DNA from: Alkalibacillus silvisoli
GTDB lineage: Bacteria > Bacillota > Bacilli > Bacillales > Alkalibacillaceae
DNA length: 64,000 nt
NCBI RefSeq assembly: GCF_039521975.1
Contig: NZ_BAAACZ010000002.1
Coordinates: forward strand, 1-64,000
Reading direction: 5' to 3'
Part shown: piece by piece, positions 33,795 through 42,273 of the stretch
Numbering within the stretch: position 1 is the first letter of the stretch
Layout of the letters: every line of letters begins with the position of its first letter
Translations under genes and position numbers: made by a program
Notes under the pieces: model-generated
The model's input: the letters and a program-made list of their open reading frames with translations, nothing else
What the model was told of the DNA's origin: nothing
The model's database searches: none

Positions 33795-34238
33795 ATGAGT
33801 AGTTCATGTGGTAAGAGGGGTAATTTTAATTTAGAGCCGTTTATTATTGAGTCGTCTTTTTGTGGTAATTGGTCCTATCCTTGTACGGAAGCAGAGACGA
33901 GAAGGTTACTTTGGGAAAATGGTAATGAAAGTGGGACGCCGCCTAGTAATAATTTAGTCGAGCGAGTGGGTGGGACAATCACAGTCAATTATATTAGTGG
34001 TTGTGCGAATAGTTTAATAGTGATCGTAACGGATTCGGATGAGCAAGAGCACGTATTTGAAATTTCTGCTCCTGTAGGTCCATCTGTTACGAATCAGACG
34101 GGTAATGCTGTTAGTAAAACATTCGCAAGTGTTGAACGAGTTGAGATTGTTTGTCAGGATGAGAGCCTGAGTGGTTCGTGCTATGGGAAGTATTGTATTG
34201 ATGTGAACTATTTAAGAGTGTGGGATTCTTTTGACTAA
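33795..34238 (+). CDS. DUF3992 / endospore appendage (Ena)-like protein
   Basis: The 147-residue protein shares the Ena core layout. Cys residues sit near the N-terminus (MSSSCGKRG, SSFCGNWSYPC), a jelly-roll-like run of strands includes VIVTDSDEQEHVFEI and ASVERVEIVCQ, and the end GKYCIDVNYLRV parallels the GEFCITTRYL ending of Ena subunits as I recall it. In Bacillus cereus such proteins form disulfide-linked pilus-like fibres on spores. No signal peptide is present, as expected for mother-cell-assembled spore structures. The assignment is from pattern only. Confidence 0.6.
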   Translation: MSSSCGKRGNFNLEPFIIESSFCGNWSYPCTEAETRRLLWENGNESGTPPSNNLVERVGGTITVNYISGCANSLIVIVTDSDEQEHVFEISAPVGPSVTNQTGNAVSKTFASVERVEIVCQDESLSGSCYGKYCIDVNYLRVWDSFD

Positions 34239-34349
34239 GAGAGGTCCTAAATATTGCTAAGTGTTTACGAAGTCGATTTTTTGTTCATTATGGTAGTATC
34301 CGTACTATAATAATAGTAGTAGAAGTTCATCAAGGAAGGAACGAGCTAT

Positions 34350-35057
34350 ATGATTAGAGCGATTTTACTCGTGACGATTATTTTTGGTGCACTATATTTG
34401 TTCCCTGTAGGCGGATTTTTCAGCCAAGAGTCTACTGATGAAGAACAAGTAGGTGAGGGTATAACATTAGAAGATGTCGTCGACGACTTTAAAGATAGAA
34501 TGTCAGAAGCTGATTTTCAAGAGATGATTGGTTCAGTCGTTGAAACGTTTGATCACATTGCAGTTACACTTTCGCAAATAAGTCAGGGTGATCAGGAAGC
34601 ATCTCCTGTGTTTAATCCAAGTCAACTAGATGGATATCAACCGGAAAGTCAAGTTGATACAGAAGACTTTACACCGCAAGAGTTTGAAAAGGAAGTGCAC
34701 GCATTAGTTAATGAAGAGCGTGAAAAAGAAGGACTTGAACCTGTCGAGTTTTCCGAAGAGGCGAGTGTTGTTGCGCGTGAGAAATCGTATGATATGGCAG
34801 TTAACAACTACTTTGACCACCAATCACCAACTTATGGCTCTCCTTTTGAAATGATGGATGAATACGGTCTGCATTATATGGCAGCAGGTGAGAACATCGC
34901 GATGGGTCAGCGCTCACCAGAGCAAGTGATGGATGGGTGGATGAACAGCGATGGTCACAGAGCTAATATATTAAGCGATTCGTTTACTCATCTCGGTGTT
35001 GGCTATGTTCAAGATGGGCATCAAACGTATTGGACACAAATGTTTATAGGAAAGTAA
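34350..35057 (+). CDS. Secreted CAP-domain (SCP/YkwD-like) protein, second copy
   Basis: The 235-residue protein has an N-terminal hydrophobic signal or anchor (about 3-24), an acidic middle and a C-terminal CAP domain (about 112-235). The CAP domain has NEEREKEGLEPVEF, YFDHQSPTYGSPFEMM, AGENIAMGQRSPE and HRANIL. It is closely similar to the CAP domain at 22476-23219, while the linkers differ, so the two are paralogues. The function is not known. The start is preceded by AAGGAAGGA, and a terminator follows at once. Confidence 0.9.
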   Translation: MIRAILLVTIIFGALYLFPVGGFFSQESTDEEQVGEGITLEDVVDDFKDRMSEADFQEMIGSVVETFDHIAVTLSQISQGDQEASPVFNPSQLDGYQPESQVDTEDFTPQEFEKEVHALVNEEREKEGLEPVEFSEEASVVAREKSYDMAVNNYFDHQSPTYGSPFEMMDEYGLHYMAAGENIAMGQRSPEQVMDGWMNSDGHRANILSDSFTHLGVGYVQDGHQTYWTQMFIGK

Positions 35058-35088
35058 AAAAGAGATACGAGTATATGTATCTCTTTTT
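35056..35088. terminator. Terminator after the second CAP gene
   Basis: The stem AAAAAGAGATAC/GTATCTCTTTTT, with an 8-nt loop and T-run, can serve both converging genes. Confidence 0.85.
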
Positions 35089-35093
35089 GATTG

Positions 35094-35738
35094 TTATTCA
35101 TTCGGTGGGAGCTTATAAGTAACATTCCCATCTTCATCGAGGAATTCAATTTTAGGAGTATCATGCTCGTCAACGACCATTCTAATGCGTTGGTTCCCTT
35201 TGCTGTCCATTAATTTAACTGAAACATCGCCTTTTCTGCTTTTCCCCATTTGTGCACGTGGAACATTACCTTCAAAAAGTTGTTTAGTAGCTTCATCTTT
35301 CTCATCATCAGAAAGGTTGGAGTTTTTTATTTCCTCATGTTGTTCGATTGTCTCTTTTAAGCTTTGTTCAGGTCGGTCATATACTGAAAAGCCGTAGTTT
35401 CGTTCACCATTGTTGTCGACATAACTCATTTGGACAACTTGATCTTGTTTATATTGGTCAAGAGTCAATGATGCACCAGCTTCGTAACTACCATCTTCTT
35501 TAATTTCATTTCCGTAGATTAAACCACCACATTCATCACCTTCTGAGTTGTAAAACATTAATCCAGAGATCGGATCATTTTGTCGATGGCCTGGTATAAA
35601 GTCGACACCATCCATAATAGCAGGCGGGATGTGATCTTGATTAAATAAAGAAAGCTTTACTTTTCCGTTTTTGTCGACAATATTTAATTGTTCGGCCTCG
35701 ATTTTATTGAACTTTTTTGGCTCTTCGTTTTGAGACAT
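35094..35738 (-). CDS. Conserved hypothetical protein with repeated beta-hairpins
   Basis: The 214-residue acidic, soluble protein has no signal peptide. Two similar edges can be seen: an N-terminal EQLNIVDKNGKVKLSLFN and a C-terminal KLMDSKGNQRIRMVVDEHDT followed by FLDEDGNVTYKLP. They look like short DxNG beta-hairpin repeats. The middle has GGLIYGNE and NYGFSVYDRPEQS. The family cannot be named. It is monocistronic, between two terminator regions. Confidence 0.65.
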   Translation of the reverse strand: MSQNEEPKKFNKIEAEQLNIVDKNGKVKLSLFNQDHIPPAIMDGVDFIPGHRQNDPISGLMFYNSEGDECGGLIYGNEIKEDGSYEAGASLTLDQYKQDQVVQMSYVDNNGERNYGFSVYDRPEQSLKETIEQHEEIKNSNLSDDEKDEATKQLFEGNVPRAQMGKSRKGDVSVKLMDSKGNQRIRMVVDEHDTPKIEFLDEDGNVTYKLPPNE

Positions 35739-35839
35739 GTCAATTCCCCCAAGATTTAGAATGTGTGTCTAGTTTAACATAATTATCCAACTAGGGAATG
35801 GGAAATTGAAAAGCAACTGGTATTTCCGAGTACTTTTCG

Positions 35840-37519
35840 TTATGAATCAATCATAGGTAACAGGATGTGAGAAGGGTAATCTTTATTTTGATATATAGTT
35901 TGGTTCGCAATGGTTGTCTCTGTAGTATTCTTTAAACTGTAACCTGTATTGGGGTTTACATCATACATCGGGAAATTACTAGATGAGATTTGAATTCGAA
36001 TTCTGTGACCTTGTAAAAATTCAATACTAGTTGCCCAAAGGTCGATCTCAAATAAAGTAACGTCACCAGGCTTAAAATTCGGGTGTTGATGTTTCGCTCT
36101 AACAATACCTTCAGTAACGTTAATTGAAGTTCCGTCTGGTTGTACGTCAGTTAGTTTAACAGTGAAATCTGTATTAACGGCTTCAGATCTGGCATAAATA
36201 TAGGCTTTTACGGGACCTGTTACTTCGACTGGCTGCTCTAGTGGTTCTGTTGTATAGATGAGAACATCATCTCTAGTTTCAATTTCATTTTGGGCTAATG
36301 GGCCGGTGTTTATTCCATGAATGAAAAGTGATGGCCCTCCTTTAGTTGGTACAGGTTGGTTAGGGTCATACTTAAATTGGTTGTAACTTTTATTTTCAGA
36401 AGGCTGATTAAAAGAGAGTCTGTTGTCATTTTGTAAATATAATGGTGTGTAATTCGTTCTTGCTAATGGCCATTCGTACTCAGACCGCCACTTATTACTT
36501 CCCATGACAAATAGTTTAATAGGAGCCTCTTCAATTACATTAGAACTTTTTCCTTTTAACCAATGATCAAACCATTTGATGTGTAAGGAAGTGACATCAT
36601 CTTTACCTTCAATGTCGTCACCTGAACTGTGCAAACCAAAATATCTGTCACCAAAGTATGGTGAAAACACACCGTGTCCCCAAGGCCCGATGATTAACTT
36701 TTGGTTAGAGTTATTTTGAACTGTTTCAGTATAGTTATTAATTGTTGCATTTAAGAAGCAGTCGTACCAACCTGCCATGTGGAAACCAGGTGTTTGAACT
36801 GCATTGATGTCAGTGTGTTTTAGCGTATCACTAAATAGTTCATTGTTAATATAGTCAGTGTAAAGTTGTTGAATAGTTTCATGCTCCATAATCGGAGGCC
36901 ATTCATCATATGGTGTATAACGATGCCATTCAAATATATGGTCTAAATCATGAGTTATTTTTTTCTCCGTTAGTTTGAATTGCTCTGCCGTTTGTTTTCT
37001 TTTTAAGTAGTCACTAGCGACGGAATCTAACATCCATGTCTGTAACTTAGCTAGTTCCACAGCGCCTTGACGTTCTGAGAATTCTTCAGCAATGTTATGT
37101 CCTGTAAAAGCAGGGAAGATTGCTTTTAGTGACGGTGGTTGACTCATCGCGGCGAACATTTGGGTAAACCCGTAATAAGACAAACCAAATAAGCCAACGT
37201 GACCATTACTAAAATCTAACGAGGCTGCCCACTCGACGCTATCATAACCGTCATTAAATTCTTGATTAAACGGTTGGAATTCTCCTTCTGAAGCGAAGCG
37301 GCCACGAACATCTTGTATGATGACTACGTATCCTTGTTCTACTAATCGAAGTGGGTCGATGTAGCGATGTGAGAAGTTTGGTAAGTTTTTATTATAAGGC
37401 AAACGACTAAGTAAAGTTGGGAATTGTCCAGGTTGATTGGGACGATATATATTGGCATATAGTGTTACACCATCTCTTAACTTACAGGAAACATCCTTTT
37501 CAATGATGACTTGTGACAT
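35840..37519 (-). CDS. CocE/NonD family alpha/beta hydrolase (X-Pro dipeptidyl-peptidase-like)
   Basis: The 559-residue protein has the S15/CocE alpha/beta hydrolase fold, with nucleophile elbow GLFGLSYYGF near residue 113 and the family oxyanion region YNKNLP. A C-terminal jelly-roll (X-Pro dipeptidyl-peptidase C domain, about 340-550) includes KAYIYARSEAVNTDFTVKL and HRIRIQISSSNFPMYDVN. Members cleave acyl or ester bonds or X-Pro peptides. No signal peptide is present. The start is ATG 37519 with GAAAGG at good distance; ATG 37528 is too close to that site. Confidence 0.88.
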   Translation of the reverse strand: MSQVIIEKDVSCKLRDGVTLYANIYRPNQPGQFPTLLSRLPYNKNLPNFSHRYIDPLRLVEQGYVVIIQDVRGRFASEGEFQPFNQEFNDGYDSVEWAASLDFSNGHVGLFGLSYYGFTQMFAAMSQPPSLKAIFPAFTGHNIAEEFSERQGAVELAKLQTWMLDSVASDYLKRKQTAEQFKLTEKKITHDLDHIFEWHRYTPYDEWPPIMEHETIQQLYTDYINNELFSDTLKHTDINAVQTPGFHMAGWYDCFLNATINNYTETVQNNSNQKLIIGPWGHGVFSPYFGDRYFGLHSSGDDIEGKDDVTSLHIKWFDHWLKGKSSNVIEEAPIKLFVMGSNKWRSEYEWPLARTNYTPLYLQNDNRLSFNQPSENKSYNQFKYDPNQPVPTKGGPSLFIHGINTGPLAQNEIETRDDVLIYTTEPLEQPVEVTGPVKAYIYARSEAVNTDFTVKLTDVQPDGTSINVTEGIVRAKHQHPNFKPGDVTLFEIDLWATSIEFLQGHRIRIQISSSNFPMYDVNPNTGYSLKNTTETTIANQTIYQNKDYPSHILLPMIDS

Positions 37520-37637
37520 AAGTAACATTCCTTTCTTAAATTTTTTTATAGAAAAGAGGTTGGGATAGGAGGTTTGGAGAGCTATGAAAACACGAACAAT
37601 TAGATTTTTAGATTAATTGATCAGTCGCTTAGCGGAA

Positions 37638-37740
37638 TCAAAATGCGTAGACTCCTGTGGGAGCAAAGGCCAGGGTGAGACCCCGCAGTGCGTAGCACGA
37701 GGAGGCTCATCAGCCGCCCACGGAAAGCGAAGCATTTTGA
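37638..37740. repeat. Bacillaceae-type folded intergenic repeat
   Basis: The element is bounded by TCAAAATGC and GCATTTTGA, which pair as a closing helix. It contains TAGACTCCTGTGGGAG, GGGTGAGACCCCGCAG, ACGAGGAGGCTCATCAG and GCCCACGGAAAGCGAAG. I recognise this block as a widespread interspersed repeat of Bacillaceae genomes, though its function is not established. It is much richer in GC than its surroundings. A decayed relative is at 52058-52110. Confidence 0.75.
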
Positions 37741-37758
37741 TGGAGCGGATCTAAAAGT

Positions 37759-37798
37759 AAAACCCGAACGAAGTTATAAGTGATTTCGTTCGGGTTTT
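37759..37798. terminator. CCGAACGA-type hairpin, copy 2, after the opuA operon
   Basis: The perfect 14-bp stem AAAACCCGAACGAA/TTCGTTCGGGTTTT has a 12-nt loop. It lies between the carnitine/OpuA operon end and the folded repeat and probably terminates the operon on the minus strand. Confidence 0.8.
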
Positions 37799-37851
37799 GC
37801 GTTTAAACAATTAGTTCCGTCTCATCCCCTTGTTATATTAAAAGGGGAGGT

Positions 37852-38730
37852 TTAGCTTTCTAGCATTTCATCAATGTGGTCTTGATTGTTATCGATCCAC
37901 TCTTGTGCAACTTCTTCTTCATCTGCACCATCTTCAATCTCAACAATCATAGCCTCTACATCATCAATTGGAATGCTCCAATTTGATAGAAACTCATAAA
38001 CTTCTGGATGATCATTAGCTAGTTCACTATTAGTTACAACGTGAACTGAAGACTGTTCGAAGTAATCAGCTGCTGGCTCTTCAACAATTTTAAGATCAAA
38101 TTCATTAAACATAGTGTGTGGTCTCCAACCATAGAAAATGACTGGTTCTTCGTTATTCATCATGCGCTGCGCTTGTGCAATCATTCCACCTTCAGAAGAA
38201 TTAACTTGTTCAAAGTCTAAGTCATAAGCTTCGATGAATTCATCGATCGTCTCTGTAACACTAGCACCGTCTTCGATACCGTAGATTTCGTTTCCGAACA
38301 TATCTTCGTTACCTTTTAAATCTTCTACAGTTTCAATGTCATCTACGTACGTTGGAACAACTAAACCTGCATCTGCATTGTCATAGCTTGTGGCAACATT
38401 TTCAACAGAATCTTCATACTCATCAAAGTAGATTTCGTGAACAGGCATCCAAGAATCCATGAAAATATCAATGTCTCCACGTGATAAGCCCATGAAAGTA
38501 GAGCTTACGTCTGCTTGTGTCTCTTCAATCTCATAACCCATATCTTCAAGTACTAGTTTTGCTACTTTTGTTGGAGGAACTGTACTTGTCCAAGGTGTTA
38601 CACCAAATGTTAGTGTGCCTTTTTCTTCAACTTCTGCTGAATCTCCGTTACTGTCTTGATCTTCACCGTTTCCGCATGCTGCTAACGCAACAAGTGCAAG
38701 AGCAGTTAGTGTAATAAATAATTTCTTCAT
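37852..38730 (-). CDS. opuAC: Glycine betaine/carnitine ABC transporter substrate-binding lipoprotein
   Basis: The 292-residue protein has lipobox LAAC with Cys19, an acidic linker, and an OpuAC-type binding domain. Aromatic residues expected in the trimethylammonium cage are visible in TPWTSTVPPTK, DSWMPVHEIYF and FYGWRPHTMF. It should capture betaine or carnitine outside the membrane and deliver it to the permease. It is the last gene of the minus-strand operon, 26 bp after the permease gene. The link with carnitine genes suggests carnitine as a natural ligand (inference). Confidence 0.92.
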   Translation of the reverse strand: MKKLFITLTALALVALAACGNGEDQDSNGDSAEVEEKGTLTFGVTPWTSTVPPTKVAKLVLEDMGYEIEETQADVSSTFMGLSRGDIDIFMDSWMPVHEIYFDEYEDSVENVATSYDNADAGLVVPTYVDDIETVEDLKGNEDMFGNEIYGIEDGASVTETIDEFIEAYDLDFEQVNSSEGGMIAQAQRMMNNEEPVIFYGWRPHTMFNEFDLKIVEEPAADYFEQSSVHVVTNSELANDHPEVYEFLSNWSIPIDDVEAMIVEIEDGADEEEVAQEWIDNNQDHIDEMLES

Positions 38731-38756
38731 GAATAACTCTCCTTTAAATAGCTTGA

Positions 38757-39599
38757 TTAAGATTTATTATTTTGACCTTGTCCAATTCCTTGTGTAATAC
38801 GGTCTAAAATAATCGCTAATACAACAATTCCTAAACCACCGACTAAGCCGAGCCCAATATTCACTCGAGAAATCGCCTGTAATACTGTAGCACCTAAACC
38901 TGGTGCACCGATCATCGATGCGATTACGGCCATCGATAGTGATAGCATGATGGTTTGGTTTACACCAGCCATGATGCTTGGCACTGCCAGTGGTAGTTGG
39001 ACTTTAAAGAGTAATTGTTTTGAAGTTGAACCGAACGCTTTTGATGCTTCGATTACTTCTTTAGGTACGTGTCTAATGCCTAAGTTTGTCATTCTTACAG
39101 CTGGTGGCGCTGCGAAAATAAATGTTGCAATTACTGCAGATACTCCACCTAAACCGAAAAGAAGTACGGCTGGAATTAAATAGACGAAACTTGGTAAAGT
39201 CTGCATAAAGTCTAATGTTGGTCTTACAATACTTTGTACTCGATCATTCATAGCACTTAATATACCAACTGGAATACCAACAAGTAATGAGACGAATGTT
39301 GATACAATAACAATTGATAACGTGTGCATAGACTCTTCCCATATGTCAACAGAGCCAATAAACAACATGCCTAAAAAGGTGAAAATAGCTAGTCCTTTCC
39401 CACCTACGCGCCAAGAGAGTATGACTAGTAATAGTGTGAATAGCTCTGGCGGTACGAATAGTAAGACATCAGTGACGAGATCGACAAAGGCGTTTAGCAC
39501 TGCCCCAATTGAGTCGAATGCATTTCCGAATGTTGGTAAAAACCAATCATCTACAAACGTATTTGTCCATTGTTCTAAAGGTAAATCAAAATAATTCAT
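38757..39599 (-). CDS. opuAB: Glycine betaine/carnitine ABC transporter permease
   Basis: The 280-residue membrane protein has the OpuAB/ProW topology. The binding-protein-dependent permease loop is IEASKAFGSTSKQLLFKVQLPLAVPSIMAGVNQ (the EAA motif), and the other typical segments are QTLPSFVYLIPAVLLFG and GAPGLGATVLQAI. Its ATG overlaps the ATPase stop by one base (TAATG). It forms the channel for the OpuA-type importer. Confidence 0.95.
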   Translation of the reverse strand: MNYFDLPLEQWTNTFVDDWFLPTFGNAFDSIGAVLNAFVDLVTDVLLFVPPELFTLLLVILSWRVGGKGLAIFTFLGMLFIGSVDIWEESMHTLSIVIVSTFVSLLVGIPVGILSAMNDRVQSIVRPTLDFMQTLPSFVYLIPAVLLFGLGGVSAVIATFIFAAPPAVRMTNLGIRHVPKEVIEASKAFGSTSKQLLFKVQLPLAVPSIMAGVNQTIMLSLSMAVIASMIGAPGLGATVLQAISRVNIGLGLVGGLGIVVLAIILDRITQGIGQGQNNKS

Positions 39600-40798
39600 T
39601 AATTACTCACCTCGTCTTTCTCTTTTCCTAGGACGAGTCCAGATAGAATAGAAACGCGTGAGATAATACCAACTAGTTTTTCACTTGGATCTAATACGAC
39701 AATCGGATATTTTGTATCTGCTGCAATTCCGATTAAATCGTTTAGTGGTGTTGTTGGAGTAGTTGTATGAACGTCTTGTTTTAAAACTTCCTCCATTGGA
39801 ATATCTTCATTATAAGAACGAATCGCATCATCAATTGTTAATAACCCTTTATAATGGTCATCACGATCTACAACAAAAATACTTGAAGCTCCAACATCCT
39901 CCATCTTCTTAATTGCTGTTCTAGGACCACCTTTATAAGTAGTTAAGACTTCAGGTCGACGCATCACTTGTTCAGCGTCTAATACTTTAGAGCGATCAAC
40001 ATCTTTTACGAAGTTACTAACATATTCGTTTGCAGGATTCTCTAATATTTCTTCTGATGTACCGACCTGAACAATTTGACCGTCTTTCATTATTGCAATG
40101 CGATCACCAAGCTTTAATGCTTCATCTAGGTCGTGAGTGATGAACAGGACAGTTTTCCCTAGCCTTTTTTGCAGTCTTAATAATTCATCTTGCATATCTT
40201 TGCGGATGAGAGGGTCAAGAGCGCTGAAAGCTTCGTCCATTAATAGGATGTCAGTGTCATTAGCTAATGCTCTAGCAAGCCCTACACGTTGTTGCATACC
40301 ACCACTTAATTGGCTTGGAAAGCTTTCTTCATAACCTTTTAATCCAACATCCTCGATTGATTTTTGAGCTGTTTTCTCACGTTCTTCTTTACTTATACCT
40401 TGAATTTCTAATCCATAAGCTACATTACCGATCACGTTACGGTGAGGGAATAGGCCAAAATTCTGAAATACCATCCCTAACTTTTTCCTGCGTGCTTCAA
40501 TAAGCTCATCTTTATTCATGCTAGTAATTTCATCATCATCTATGAATACTTGACCAGAAGTTGGTTCAATCAATCGATTCACTAGACGAATTAGAGTTGA
40601 TTTACCACTTCCTGATAATCCCATAATGACGAAGAACTCACCAGCTTTAACATCGAAGTTAGCTTGATTAACCCCTACAGTATTCCCGGTTTCTGCTAGA
40701 ATGTCATCTTTAGTTGACCCTTTGTCTAAACGGTCTAAAGCTTGCTTTGTATTTGGTCCAAATATTTTGGTTAGTTGATTAACTTTTATTTTGCTCAT
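39599..40798 (-). CDS. opuAA: Glycine betaine/carnitine ABC transporter ATPase with CBS pair
   Basis: The 399 residues contain Walker A GLSGSGKST (60-68), Q-loop FQNFGLFPHRNV, signature LSGGMQQRVGLARALA, Walker B DILLMDEAFSALD and the switch His in FITHDLDEAL. Two CBS motifs follow from about residue 280 to 390. In OpuA the tandem CBS module senses ionic strength and gates transport, so uptake should rise under salt stress. The gene starts 44 bp after the thioesterase gene, within the carnitine operon. Confidence 0.95.
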   Translation of the reverse strand: MSKIKVNQLTKIFGPNTKQALDRLDKGSTKDDILAETGNTVGVNQANFDVKAGEFFVIMGLSGSGKSTLIRLVNRLIEPTSGQVFIDDDEITSMNKDELIEARRKKLGMVFQNFGLFPHRNVIGNVAYGLEIQGISKEEREKTAQKSIEDVGLKGYEESFPSQLSGGMQQRVGLARALANDTDILLMDEAFSALDPLIRKDMQDELLRLQKRLGKTVLFITHDLDEALKLGDRIAIMKDGQIVQVGTSEEILENPANEYVSNFVKDVDRSKVLDAEQVMRRPEVLTTYKGGPRTAIKKMEDVGASSIFVVDRDDHYKGLLTIDDAIRSYNEDIPMEEVLKQDVHTTTPTTPLNDLIGIAADTKYPIVVLDPSEKLVGIISRVSILSGLVLGKEKDEVSN

Positions 40799-40842
40799 AA
40801 ACAGTCTCCTTTTTATGGCAGGGAAGAATCTGAAATCAGTAG

Positions 40843-41313
40843 TTATCTTCGTCTGATCCCAATTGTTCTTCCAACTTGTTTCGGTTTGTCTAAATGTTCA
40901 TGTTTCGAGTAGATTGTGTTAATGTTTTCCTGAATTGGAGGTAGGAATGGGGCAGGCTTACCTGCATTTGTATCGATTCCCATTAACATTTGTTCACTTG
41001 TTGCGATTACTTCTTGTTGTTCATTAAACATTGAAAATATAACGTGTAAACGCTTAGCGTCATGATCAATTATTTGTATTGAAATAGATAGTTCTTCACC
41101 TTCATGTGCTTCTTTTAAATAGCAAAGATGTGTCTCCAGTGTGAAAATAGTATATGCTTCATTTGTCATAACTTCTTGGGTTAGGCCAATGTGTTCTATG
41201 AATGCATCAACCGAATGGCTAAATACACGAGCGTAATCCGCATCATTCATATGACCGTTATAATCAACCCATTCAGCACGTACATAATCTTGATAATGAA
41301 ATTGCTTTAACAT
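40843..41313 (-). CDS. cdhB: Hot-dog fold thioesterase, probable betainyl-CoA thioesterase
   Basis: The 156-residue 4HBT-type hot-dog protein has the active-site block VRAEWVDYNGHMNDADYARV near the N-terminus and the ISIQIIDHDAKRLHVIFSM strand pair. In the carnitine pathway known from Pseudomonas (cdhCAB), a thioesterase releases glycine betaine from betainyl-CoA. Its position directly behind the carnitine dehydrogenase (12-bp gap) and in front of the betaine importer genes makes this role likely. The fold is seen; the substrate is inferred from the operon. Confidence 0.8.
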   Translation of the reverse strand: MLKQFHYQDYVRAEWVDYNGHMNDADYARVFSHSVDAFIEHIGLTQEVMTNEAYTIFTLETHLCYLKEAHEGEELSISIQIIDHDAKRLHVIFSMFNEQQEVIATSEQMLMGIDTNAGKPAPFLPPIQENINTIYSKHEHLDKPKQVGRTIGIRRR

Positions 41314-41325
41314 ATTATCACCTCT

Positions 41326-42270
41326 TTATGGCCAGTAATCTTCAACTAAATCCATTAGTTTCACTAGAAATTCGTTGCGTTTTCTTTCTAGTTCTGCAAC
41401 AGAACGTTCACCTGCGTGTGATTCACAACCATTAATGACACATTCCTTTAATTCATCTGTTAATTCTGGTGCTTCTAATTTAGTCCAAGGTAGTTTTAAA
41501 GCAGGGCCAAATTGTTCTAACATGTGACGCATGCCTTGTTCACCACCAGCTAAGTGAAACGTCATGAAAGGCCCCATTTGTGCCCAACGAAGACCAGCAC
41601 CATAAGTGATTGCTTTGTCGACTTCCTCTGTTGTTGCGATTCCATCATTAACAAGGTGAAGAGCTTCGCGCCAAAGAGCTTCCATTAGACGATCAGCGAT
41701 AAAACCTTCAATTTCCTTCTCGATTATCATCGGTTTCATATTAGCTAATTCATAGATTTGATAAGCTTTGTTAATAGTATTTTGAGTTGTTGCTTCACCT
41801 CCAACAATTTCTACTAGTGGAAGTAAATAAACTGGGTTGAATGGGTGAGCAACTACAAGCTGTTCTGGATTGTCCATTTTCTCTTGTAAAATAGTCGGCT
41901 TAAGTCCTGAAGTGCTTGAGGCGATAATTGCATCTTGCTTTGCGTGTTGATCAATATCAGCTAATACTTGTTGCTTTAACTCGATTCGCTCAGGCACATT
42001 CTCTTGGATTAAATCAGCCTCCTTTACAGCTTCTTTAATACTGGATACGAAAGTTAATCGGTTTTGGTCTGCTTCTGGATGAAGTCCAACTTGTTCAACT
42101 GAATCCCAAGCATTATTGATGATTTGTGTTGTACGCGTTTTTGCACCTTCTACTGGGTCATAGGCAACAACATCAAATCCGTTGGCTAGAAAACGAATAA
42201 TCCAACCATTCCCAATTACACCAGTTCCGATTACTGCTACTTTTCTTGGTGATTGAGTCCATGCTGTCAT
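41326..42270 (-). CDS. cdhA: L-carnitine dehydrogenase (3-hydroxyacyl-CoA dehydrogenase family)
   Basis: The 314-residue protein has an N-terminal Rossmann fold with GTGVIGNGW (15-23) and an acidic residue after beta-2 for NAD+ selection. The catalytic His142 lies in AHPFNPVYLLP, with Ser/Asn partners, and a helical C-terminal domain has GAGLRWAQMGPFMTFHLAGG. The length and this last block fit L-carnitine dehydrogenases, which oxidise carnitine to 3-dehydrocarnitine. The gene lies 3 bp after the BKACE gene, which would cleave that product. The specific substrate rests on this pairing. Confidence 0.9.
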   Translation of the reverse strand: MTAWTQSPRKVAVIGTGVIGNGWIIRFLANGFDVVAYDPVEGAKTRTTQIINNAWDSVEQVGLHPEADQNRLTFVSSIKEAVKEADLIQENVPERIELKQQVLADIDQHAKQDAIIASSTSGLKPTILQEKMDNPEQLVVAHPFNPVYLLPLVEIVGGEATTQNTINKAYQIYELANMKPMIIEKEIEGFIADRLMEALWREALHLVNDGIATTEEVDKAITYGAGLRWAQMGPFMTFHLAGGEQGMRHMLEQFGPALKLPWTKLEAPELTDELKECVINGCESHAGERSVAELERKRNEFLVKLMDLVEDYWP

Positions 42271-42273
42271 AGA

